From Anaeramoeba flamelloides (Eukaryota; Metamonada; Anaeramoebidae): 64,000 nt of DNA. The stretch covers positions 11,785,001 through 11,849,000 of the forward strand of contig JANTQA010000070.1 of NCBI GenBank assembly GCA_027625915.1, written 5' to 3'. Positions 36,199 through 46,737 of the stretch are shown piece by piece. A program made the translations under genes and the position numbers. The notes below the pieces were generated by a model. The model searched no databases. It was not told the DNA's origin and worked only from the letters and a program-made list of their open reading frames with translations. Each line of letters opens with the position of its first letter. Position 1 is the stretch's first letter.

Positions 36199-39100
36199 CT
36201 TTTAAAAAAAAAATTTTTTTTTTCTTTTTAACAAACTCACAAACACCCAACACAAAATATTTTTTTTAATTGAGTTGAAGAACACCCACGAAACTAATAT
36301 TTTGATGAGGTGTCTTCAAACGAATTTTAACCACTCACTTAATCTCATTCTCATTTTCTTATTTTTCTTGTTTCTTTTAACCTTATTAATTTATTTTTTT
36401 CCGACAATCGAAAACCAAAAATTAAAATAAAAAAAAAAAAAAAAAAAAAAAATAAACACAAAAAACAACAACAGTTTTCCATCTTCAGTCACTTATATAT
36501 AATGACTCGATGAATTTCATTTCTGAAGAGTACTTTTGTATTTTAACATTGAACAAATTGTTACTCAAGCCCTTTTCTGTAAGCTCTGAAAACCAGCTAA
36601 CGATCGAATATTCCAAAATTGAAAGAATTCGTTTTATTTCGGACACCGATCAAAACTATAAATTAGTCTTAAAAAAAACTAACAGCACACCAATTTTTAT
36701 CATTTCAGATAATCCTTTTTCAATAATCATGTTTTATCTTTGTTTAAACTTTTTAAAGGAACCAAAAATCAGTTCTTATATTAACTATGGCCCAATCAAA
36801 ACACACAAAAACATTAACCAAATATTTCACCCGTTACTAAAAAAAATGTTTCAGATAATTGTTGAAATGAAAAAGGATTTTTCCGTTTTAGATTATGAAA
36901 AAATCAAAACAGAACAAAATTTATGGATTCAAAAAATTGAAGAGTATTTTTCCCAACAAAATATTTTCCAAATTATTGAAAATTCATCAACTGACACCCA
37001 ATCACTTCAGTGCTTAGTTTCGATTTTATGTTACATTTTTTGGTTACTTCCTGATCCAATTTTTCAATTTGATCACGAAAATTTTGAAGAACTTTACGAA
37101 CCATCAAGTAATTTTATTTCTTTTTTCTTTTTTCTTTTTTTTTTTTTTTTCTTTATTGCTTGTTTAACTTGTTTGAAAATTTGCAAAAAAAATTAGATAC
37201 ATAACAAACCAAAGAACAACAATTACAATTAACACAAAGACAATAATAATAATCAGAACAATTCTAAGAACATTTATAAATAAACCAAAAATATTCCTTG
37301 TTCGAAATTTTGGGTATTAAATCTAAAAAAAAAACGAAAAGACTGGGGTTGTTTGGAAGCCTACCTAAAAAGTTTTTAAAGTGACCCTTTAAAATAATCT
37401 ACAAACTTCAGTCTACCTATTTTTAACAAGATCATTTTAAAAAAGTGTAACAAAACGGTTTTTAATAGAGAATAAATTTGGGTTTTTGTGTAATATATTT
37501 ACTCAAAATTAATTCTTTAATAATCATTACATCCACTTTGAAAAAGTAAGTACTTTATAAATCTTTTTTCGAGTTTTTGATTTTAAATAAAGTGAAAACT
37601 TTTTCAGAATTAAAAACTTTTTGAAAGTTTTCTATTTTATAAAAAACTGAAGAAACCAACCTTTAAATGTTTTGGAAAGTTTTCTATTTTAATAAAGCGA
37701 AGAATCAACCTTTAAATATGATTTAGAGGTTGGAATCTGAAGGAAAGCACTTTTTTTAAAAAAACGTCATCACTTTATTAAAACACAAAACTTTTAATGC
37801 TGACAAAATCATTAAAAATTAAAGTTTTCACTTTTTTTAAAAAGACTATATCAAAATTGGATTAATTATTAAATTAATTTCCCAAAAAAAATTGAGGTAG
37901 ATTCACTTGTTTCTTTGAAAAATCTCTTTAGAATCGTAAAATAAGAGAAAAATGAAGTTTTAATGTTATCCCTTTTATTCATCAAATACTCAGCAGGAAG
38001 AATGTTTTTTTTTTTGTTAAACAGTATCCTTCACTTTATTAAAATAGAAAAACCATAAAAATGTTTTAATTCTGGCAATCTCTAAAAAAAAAGTATTGAA
38101 TTTTAAAAAATAGCCATAAAAAAGAGGTGTTTATTTCAATTTTTTATATTTTAGATCAATAAAAAAATAATATATTTCATTCCAGACATAATTGGCGCCT
38201 TTTTGAAAACATTACTTTTTACACAAATTTAAAAAAAATATAATCACTCATCTACTATATAATCTTTAATAAAAAACTTGGTGAAACTGAACAATGATAT
38301 AAAGTTTAAATAATAATTGAAAATAAAAAATATTTTTTACAAGTTAGTTTTTTTTTTTTTTAATAAATTGATTGGGGTTTTCACAAAATGAACTACAATA
38401 AAACAGTCTTTGTGAAAATATTCATCAAATTTGTTACACAATCAATGAAGTGCCAGGAACTCTTTTTAAATATTTTCAACAATAATGGCAATGTCTTCTT
38501 GGATTATTTTGATTTGAGATCTATTTAGAATTAACATCATTCTCTGTTCACAGAACTTAAATCTTTTGCTAATTGAAACAAAAAAAAACAACAGTGCTAA
38601 TTGTTTTCTGAACAATCGATCTATAAAAACGTTTTGTATTTGGAATTAGCATTTTAAAGGGATAATACAAAGGAAACCATTCCCAAGAAAAATGTTTCTT
38701 ATTAAAACAAGAGCATTTGCCCATTTACCTATGATATCAACAAACTCGATATTTAATGTATAATCAACCAGTTTTAGAGTGTTTAATTTTATTTTTTTAA
38801 ATATTTCAAATCTTTGTATATCTTTTAGTTTTGTTTGTTTCACATTCATAATTTAATTGTTTTTTTTTTGAAGTTGTTTCTTAATTCTGGGATTTGCGAA
38901 TAAGTTTGAAATTGAAAAAAAATTTTTTTCATCAAAAAATGCTAGAATTTTACTTTTTTTAGTTTTAATTTTTTTAATAATACCTCTTTGGATTATAGAT
39001 CAAAGAATCAAATTTTCAAACATTTTTCAAGCTTTATTTTTTTCCTTTTCATCGGAAAAAACCTATAATTCTGAAAAAGTAAATTGTAATTTTTTTAACA

Positions 39101-42100
39101 ATTGATAAAGGATCAAGAAAGTAAAAAAAACAAAATCTTGATAAACACTCTTTAATTCATTCAAATTTATTTTTAAAACTTGAAATAGTGAAAATATTGA
39201 AAAAGTGTAGTCAATTGCTCCTGAATGTAAAATTTGGTGATATAAAATCACTTATCTTGTAAAAATTAAATTTCGTTGTCAGATATTTTCAAAAACATTA
39301 AAAGGTCATTAGACTCAGAAAAACCAATTTAAAATTCATTTTGATATTTAAAAATATTACCATGATTTTTCAATTTTTTTAAAATTATTAAATAGTTTTT
39401 TACCTTTTAATTTAAAATTTAGATAATCACATAACCCATTTTTTCAGGATCAGAAATTTAAAACATTTACCATACACAATACGGGTCTAACTCTTGATAA
39501 ATAATTTAATTTTCAGATTGAAGATAAACCCTGGAAAATAATTTTCAAAAAAAGTGTGTCAATAACCTGAAAACAAAATATTTTTAAATAAAAAAAAATA
39601 AAATGTTTTTAAAAAGTAAACAACTAAAACCGAATAAAATAAAATAATTAATTTTTCATTTTCATTATCTACATTATACGAGTGTTCTAATTGATTTATC
39701 AGAATTTTTGACACAACAAGTTTTGAATACTCTAACATATTTCGTAATATTACCTCAATTACAATAATGATCCAATAAAAATTTGAATTTATTTTTCAAT
39801 CAATTATAAGAATTGATAACTAACACCCTATCTTTAGAATATCTTCTTTTTATAAACAAAATTTTTCTTCTTCATCAAGCTCAAAGCTATTTTTGATATT
39901 TTTGAATTAGTAATATAAACTTGAATTCAAAATTTTTGTCACACCAAAATTCCATTTTTTGAAAAAAATAATCTTCTTAAATAAATTCTAAAAGAAATAC
40001 AAAATTAAAACCATTAACTAATTGAAACGTAAACAAATATTTATAATTTACAATACTCACCAAAAGAAACAATAAATATTTATCAAAATAATAAAAAATG
40101 AGTGTGTCCAAAATTTTGGAGAGAGCAAAACAAAAAAATTCAGGAATAAATTTGTAAAAATTCTATTTAGGAATTTTGATCGATCAAATGGTTATAGACC
40201 ATCAACTAAATTTATTTAAATTTGTTTTTTTATGGAACTCAATACTCACCTTTAACCAAATATCTATCGTTCGAAAATTAACAATTTCAGATCTAAACTA
40301 AATCTATTACGTAATTAAAAAATACAAAGCCAAAACAAAAAAACTAAAAAATGGAAAAATTATTTTCATATTTTTTAACTAAAATCAAAATTATTTTCCA
40401 ATTTGAAGGAAATTGTTGTAACGTGATACTTTTAACTATTTTAAGAGAGTAGGATAACTACAACAAACACCAAAATTTGAGTATATTGTACTTAATTGAA
40501 ATTTAGATTGGTGCTCTTAAGTTCAAATGGTACTAAAAAATCGATTAGCAAACCTTATCAAACATAGAATTATTTCATTTTTTACAGTGATCACTATTAA
40601 AAATTTTCATTTTGGAAATTTTTTTTTTTTAATTGTCAATCCAAATCTAAAAATAGAAACGCCAAAATAAAAGTATTCCATGTATTTAAAAATTAACATT
40701 TCGAAATTAATATAATTATTTTTTCAATTTTACAAAAAGGAATCTAATTCCAAAATAGATAAAATGCTATTAGTAAAAGAGAAAAGAATATCTTCCTTTT
40801 TTAAAAAATAAACAGTTCAATTGCCAATGGCTTTAAAAATGACACAACTATGATAGTATTTCAATGCAAAGTTTTTTTAAAAAAATTATTTCAAAAGTTG
40901 AATATATTCATTTCATTATATGTAAACTAAAATTCAAAATTTTCCACACAGCTAAAACGTTCCAAACAATCACAATAATACAATTTTATTGAAATTGGAG
41001 ATAATTTTGATTTTTGTCAAATCTGAAAATCATTTTTTCATCTTTTAGTTTTTGTTTTTATTTCATTGTTTGAATTACGTAATTTGCTTCGTTGGATCAA
41101 AATTTTTTTTGAACAATTGATATTATGTTAATGTTGAGTTTTTCCAAATAGAAGAACTCAAATAAAATTAGTTGATAGTATCTAACCTTTGATCGATCAA
41201 TAATTCCTAATAGAATTTAAACAAATTTACTAATGTATTTTTTTGTTTTGCTGTCTCCAAAATTTTTAACACACCCATGATTTATTAGTATTGATAATTA
41301 TTTATTTATTGTTTTGTGAGTATTGTAAATAATAAACAAGTGTTAACCTTTCGATTAGTGAATGGTTCTAATTTGGTAAATCTTCTTGAATTGATTAGAT
41401 AAGTTTTTTTTTTTCACAAATCGAATTTTGGTGTGTTAAAAATTTTGAATTGGGGTTTAGTTATATATTTACCTGAATGGATTTCTTTTTTATAAAAAAT
41501 ATTAATCTGATTTTAAAATTATTGATAAGAAAAAAATCCATATTAATGTTTATTGATGAAATAAAATAATCGATTGATTTATTTTTCGTCAATTTTAATT
41601 TTCTTTCTCTCTAATTTTTATTCAAACCTTTTATTATACTCTTCTCTTCTAACAAACATTTTCTTTTTATTATTTAATAGATGAAAAAGCTGAAAATAAT
41701 ATTAAAACATTCTTAAAAAATTTTGATTTTTGCAAACCCATGATTAAAGAAATTATCAGTTGTTCATTTTTAATGATTCATTTAATTTGGAAAGAAATTG
41801 ATTATCCAATTTTAAGGAATCTTTCGCAATTCACTTCAACATTGATTCATTTTGTTAAAATGGATCAATCATTAGAAACAGAAGTTTTATTAAATATTTC
41901 TCAAAGACATTTTTCATATATTGCTTTTATTATTTCAAACGCACCAGTAAATATTTAATTTTCTTATTTTTCTTCAAAAGACTTTTTTTTTTTTTTCATT
42001 TATTTTTTATTTTTATTTTGAAAAATTCCTTATTACAAAAAACAAAAAAAGGTTCTTTTTTATGATAAATGGGATGTAATGAAAAATATAATTATGGGAA

Positions 42101-43062
42101 GAGAATTTGTAATTAAAGAGGAATATAAAAATTTAGTAAAAGAATTATTTGAAATCAACGAAACCGAAAAAGAAATTATAAAAGAAAGTGAAAAAGAAAT
42201 AGAAAAAGAAAAAGAGAATAATAAACTCAAAGAAAACCAAAAAGAGGAAAAACAAAACGAAAATAAAAACATCCAAAAAGTTAATAAAATTCTTTCAAAT
42301 GAATCGGTTAATACCACCCAAAAAGATAATCAAACAACAACATCATCCCCATCAACATCAATTAATAATGAAGAAAGTTCTGCCAATTTAAACCAAAATC
42401 TTGAAACTTCAAGCGTTACAAGTAACCAATCCAGAACAAAAGAAAATATCATTGAAGATCAAGCAATCCAAACAAAAGCCTATCAGGAAGAAGAACCAGG
42501 ATCAGATATTGAAGATCAAAATGAAGAAGAAACTGTAATAAAAAGCCTCCACGAATATTTTGACAAACCATTGCCGTTACTGCCAATATCGGAAACAGGC
42601 TTATCAGAAATGTATACACTTCCACACATATCAGAACAACAAACAAATCAAATAATGGATTTATTTACAAGCAATTTTAATATATTAAATAATTCCGAAG
42701 CATTACTGGCATCGTTATTAAGCAACGAAGTTGTAGAAAACCCAAAGCAATTAATAGAACAAATTTTGGATGTTTATTGCTACGAATTCCATGCCGTTGG
42801 CTTAGACATTTGCCAAGACTACTCTGAATTCGAATATTTGACCGAAAAAATGATTGATAAGTGTATTGAAACAAAACCAGTAAATGCACCATTGCTAGTA
42901 CAATTAAATATACCTTTGACTAAGACCAAAAAAGATAAAGACATTTCCTTTATTTTAACAAAAGAAAATGAAAAAAAAAAAACTCATGGTACCCATGGAA
43001 AATTTTTTAAAAAAATACGAAGTAATAAAAAAATTAAAAAAAAAATTAAAAAAAAAAAATAA
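35534..43062 (+). CDS. PH-domain protein with divergent GAP-like helical region
   Basis: Likely membrane-phosphoinositide-linked signalling protein. Five exons fit in phase: 35534-35558, 35710-36138, 36475-37107, 41681-41946, 42052-43062, giving 787 residues. The start MESYLSFG splices to SRIKSQKKRYLVLQGKTLVV, a typical PH beta1-beta2. PH ends near residue 95 with the Trp of AKWVECLKSH. A second PH-like beta-rich segment follows (about 155-245: YFCILTLNKLLLKPF, IEYSKIERIRF). Residues ~260-470 are helical; SLQCLVSILCYIFWLLPDPI resembles the RhoGAP 'LLKxFLRELPEPL' helix, but no arginine finger is visible, so GAP activity is doubtful. A Glu/Lys/Gln/Thr-rich linker leads to a C-terminal helical region (about 617-735) and a Lys tail. 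Introns are 151, 336, 4573 and 105 bp. The PH call is firm; the rest is tentative. Confidence 0.75.
37620..37725 (+). repeat. Tandem duplication (~54-bp unit) in intron 3 of the PH gene
   Basis: Two successive copies of AAAGTTTTCTATTTTA plus GAAGAA(A/T)CAACCTTTAAAT. An inverted version, CTTCACTTTATTAAAATAGA, lies at 38030-38050, so the two may be ends of a ~430-bp inverted-repeat element. Confidence 0.5.
39931..40345 (+). repeat. Dispersed repeat X, copy in PH-gene intron 3
   Basis: Same family as 33690-34110 in the same orientation: shared TTTTGATCGATCAAATG-type block, GAACTCAATACTCACCTTTA, and CAGATCTAAACTAAATCTAT. It is opposite in orientation to 40915-41460, creating a long inverted repeat within the same intron. 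Confidence 0.6.
40436..41460 (-). mobile_element. Truncated copy of the CTTAAGGGAGTAG element, inverted
   Basis: Starts TTTTAAGAGAGTAGGATAAC, a decayed version of the right terminus of the 33075-34437 element read on the other strand, continuing AAAATTTGAG. Repeat X (40915-41460, minus) follows in the order expected. The left terminus is not found before exon 4 of the PH gene at 41681, so the copy is incomplete. Confidence 0.5.
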
Positions 43063-45087
43063 TCATAATGAAAGTAATTAACTTTGATTTTTTTTTAAAA
43101 ATTATTTATTTTTATTTGTTTTTTGAATTATTTTGAAATATTAAAATCAATTTTTTATAAAATAATTTAACTTTAAATAAAATGACAATATTAAATTTTT
43201 TTTCTTTTTTTATTTTTTCATTTTTTTTTGTTAGTCAATTTTTCTTTTCTTTTTTATTTTTTTTTTAAAAGTCAATTTAAATAAAAAAAATATCTGAAAC
43301 TCCAAATTAACATTAATAAAATTGAGGTCGTGTATGTTCTTATAAAATCAATATATTTACAAGTAAAAAATCTTATTTCAACAATTTTAATTTGAATAAG
43401 AAATTGAGAATTTTTACAAAGACATTTCAATGAATAGGGCAGAAATAAATTTTTTAACCTTTTTTTTTTTTTGAAATTTATCGTTTGTTCAGGTATTTTC
43501 TTTCATGATTATCGACTTCAATATAAAGTTTATTATTTTTCGTATTTCTAAATAATCTAAGTTTGGTTGATTCTTGTAAATAAAGAGAATTTTTCATTTT
43601 TAGCTGGGGCTCTTTGAGTGAAATTGAGTTTATATATATATATTCTTATTTTTATTAACAGACTTTTTCCTATTCATCAAGTTATTATTATTATTATTTG
43701 GTTTTCTCTAATTGATGATGTTAATATAAATTCTAAAATTGTAACACATTTAAAAACCACCCTTTTTTACAAAAAAAACAAAAAAATACTTATTAAATTA
43801 ATTATCTGTGAAATACCAAACTGAAATCATTAACTAATTGAAATTTTACCAATTTATGATAATTTGTAATATAGATAAAATAAAAAAAAAATATGTATCA
43901 TTAAAAATAAATCCATATATTAAAATAATTGGAGTATATATAACAGAGAAACGAGCATAAAAAAGGTATTTGTAAAGTTTTTGGAATTCTATTAACAATT
44001 ATTGATCGATCAAATAATTAGATATCACTACATAATAATAAATGAATTTGTTTTTTATCAAATGAACTCAACTTTAACTGGATACCAATCATTCCCCACA
44101 GTTAATTAGATTACAGGTAATAATGAAAATACAAAATTAAGTTAAAACAAAAAAAAAAAAAAGGAAAATTTTGATTTTCTTATTTTACTTAAAATCAAAA
44201 TTATTTCTCAATAAAGTAAAATTGGAGTATTATTTTCTTCTTTTAACTTCTTTTACTCTCAAATATTTTGAATCATAACAATCTGCAAATTAAAGTACTG
44301 TCTAATTTTTTTATTTATGCCATATAAATGATCTTGTTTATATTTTATTTTAATATTTTAATTAGATTTCTTCTCTTTTTTGATTTTTTGATAATTTTTT
44401 TTAATTACTCCTTTCAACCAATTAATAAGTACATATTTTTTTTTGATTTTTAGTTTATCAAACAAAAAAATCTAAAAATAAAATCAGGGATTCCCAAAAA
44501 AGCAATATCATTTTTTTATATTCCAAATAATATTTTTTTTCGAAATACTTGATATTTGTACATTACTTATATCAACATAAGATAAATATTACCATTAATT
44601 TAATCATAACCTATTAGATTGGTATTTCAAAATATTCGTAAAAAATGAAAAAAAAAAAAAATCTCCCATTTTCAGATAAACCAATGTATGAAAAATTTCA
44701 ATATAAAAGAGGCAATATGTAAAGGATACTTGGACGATTTTGTAAAACAATAAAACAGAGCATTTCCTTCTATTGAAAATTTTGTCAAGATTAAACATCT
44801 GAGGAAAAAAAAAAATATTTTCGAGTAAAAAGAAAATAATAAACAACAATTTCCACACCTAAAAATATCACATAAAATTGATGATCAGAAGCTTTGAAAT
44901 CTTTATTTGAAAGTAATGTCTTACAAAGAAAAAAATGGAATTATTATTAAGAATGTTCAATTAATAATTTATAACAATTTTGGAGATTTGTAAAGTTATT
45001 TTATTAGAATTAAATTTAATAAATAAATTTTTAAATAAATTTTTCGTCACTTTTTTGTAAATTGATTAGATATAATGCCAAAAAGGT
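43063..45087. other. Intergenic between convergent PH and ubiquitin-like genes
   Basis: Contains a further plus-oriented copy of repeat X at about 43803-44235, with the ATTGATCGATCAAATAATTA block. The remainder is AT-rich and featureless; the 60-85 codon frames here are low-complexity. Confidence 0.45.
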
Positions 45088-46737
45088 TTAATAAATTATT
45101 GACCCACCCCATTCAACAACAACAAGCCCTTTCCCTCTTCTTTTCCCAATAGGGATAATATCTAAATTTTGACCAAGATTTGATAATTGATTTTGTAATG
45201 GTTTGAAAAGAACAAAGATTCTTTTTATTAAGCTTGGTTTAGGATTTATTTCCAATTTTGCAATTTTGGAATATTGGGAATTTTCATCTAAAAACTGAAC
45301 TTGAATCCATTCAATATCTTTAATCCTTTCTATTTGGGGAACCCAATAAACGATCAAGTCATTGATTTCTATCGAATTTAAACCAATAATGGTTAATTGC
45401 GTAGATAAAAACTCTGGCAAATCTTGAATATTGACACAAAAGGAATTTTCTTTTTTTAAGAGACTACCAAACAAACTGTTGTGTGATGTATTATTTTGAT
45501 TTTTGGTATCAATATTTTGTAAGCATTCCCAAAATAAATATGCATACTCTCGTTTACCAATTTTAATTTTTTGCTCTTCATTTTCCCCTTCAATAACTAC
45601 ATTCTTCCATTCAATTAGATTGTTTTTCAAATCCCTTTTGATTGGATTCGGAAATAATGAGGAAAATTCCATTTCTCTTGATAACTGAAGAGAAATATTA
45701 ACTTTGGGATTTTTTTCTTGAAATTCCTTTTCTTTATTATACTCGCTCATTTTTATATAATTGTATAAATTAATTACAGGTTTCCCACCTCTACACCGTA
45801 ATACCAGATGGATAGTTGAATGTTGTTCGACAATGTAATTAAAAATTTTCACCCGTTCTTCTAATTGCCTTCCTGAAAAAATCAATCTTTGTTCATATTG
45901 TGGGATTGCTACTATTTTGTAAAGTTTATCCTTTAAATCTATTACTCTTTCGCTTGGCGTGGCATGGATAATGATGGTTCTTCCAGTTAAAGTTTTGACA
46001 AATAATTCCATCTCTTTATTTAAAATACCTTGGGTTTTTTCGACCAAATATACTGGCGATTCATTCTTCACAAAGTAATCACAAAAGGTTATTTTATTAT
46101 CTAATTCATGAAGTTCAAATATTATTATTTGTTTTCCAATGTCGATTCCAAATTCATTTTTGATTTTTTTTTTTAAATCCATGGCAGTTTCATTCAAATT
46201 CATTGCTAATTTGGTTGTATTTCTTTCCTGATTATTGTAAAAATGTAAATCAATTTCAATTTTTGTTGTTAGTTTTAATTTTTGAACCAAATAAATTCTT
46301 GAATCAAAAACAACATTGTATTCATCTAATAACTTTTCGTCCTCTAATAATTCTTGATCATCCAAAATAAATTTTTGCTCGTTTATTGGAATTTTTTCAG
46401 TTTCATAAACCAAATTTTTAAGATCTTCAAGATAATGGCCACCATGTACTTCGTAATATAATGGATTGTATGTTAATTTTTTTATAATTTTTACACGGAA
46501 TTTATTTTGTAATGGGTCTTGATTTCTCAGGTTAATTTGTGCATACTGATTAATGTTTGATTGGAAAAGAGTTTGTTCATCTCTTAATTCTTTACCCTTG
46601 AAAATTAATATTTGTTTATCGCATTTAGCCACTTGTCTTTCTTCAATTTGCTTTTTGAGTTTTAAGACTGTTCTTTTTTGATCAATTTCAACCGAAATAC
46701 TTTTTCCATTTACAAAGATAATATTAATCCATATCAA
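45088..46737 (-). CDS. Four tandem ubiquitin-like domains fused to a KPVIxLY...EWGG domain
   Basis: A 549-residue intronless protein. Ubiquitin-like folds at about 1-73, 80-153, 157-232 and 242-318. The fourth is closest to ubiquitin (MELFVKTLTGRTIIIHA, then STIHLVLRCRGG). It keeps the Lys6 position but has Arg at the Lys11 and Lys48 positions and Gln at Lys63, so canonical chains on those sites are unlikely. The diglycine (317-318) is followed directly by KPVINLYNY, the start of a C-terminal domain (319-549) with YAYLFWECL, IVYWVPQIE, INPKPSLIKRIFVLFKPL and VVVEWGG. I recall such domains, often starting KPVIYLYP, in bacterial secreted proteins and fused to ubiquitin in some fungi; the function is unknown to me. 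The diglycine could be a cleavage site releasing the tail (inference). Confidence 0.85.
   Translation of the reverse strand: MIWINIIFVNGKSISVEIDQKRTVLKLKKQIEERQVAKCDKQILIFKGKELRDEQTLFQSNINQYAQINLRNQDPLQNKFRVKIIKKLTYNPLYYEVHGGHYLEDLKNLVYETEKIPINEQKFILDDQELLEDEKLLDEYNVVFDSRIYLVQKLKLTTKIEIDLHFYNNQERNTTKLAMNLNETAMDLKKKIKNEFGIDIGKQIIIFELHELDNKITFCDYFVKNESPVYLVEKTQGILNKEMELFVKTLTGRTIIIHATPSERVIDLKDKLYKIVAIPQYEQRLIFSGRQLEERVKIFNYIVEQHSTIHLVLRCRGGKPVINLYNYIKMSEYNKEKEFQEKNPKVNISLQLSREMEFSSLFPNPIKRDLKNNLIEWKNVVIEGENEEQKIKIGKREYAYLFWECLQNIDTKNQNNTSHNSLFGSLLKKENSFCVNIQDLPEFLSTQLTIIGLNSIEINDLIVYWVPQIERIKDIEWIQVQFLDENSQYSKIAKLEINPKPSLIKRIFVLFKPLQNQLSNLGQNLDIIPIGKRRGKGLVVVEWGGSIIY

Noticed and set aside
36510-43062. 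Confident RhoGAP annotation for the PH-domain protein
   Set aside because: Only one helix resembles RhoGAP and no arginine finger is visible, so I kept it as a tentative description.
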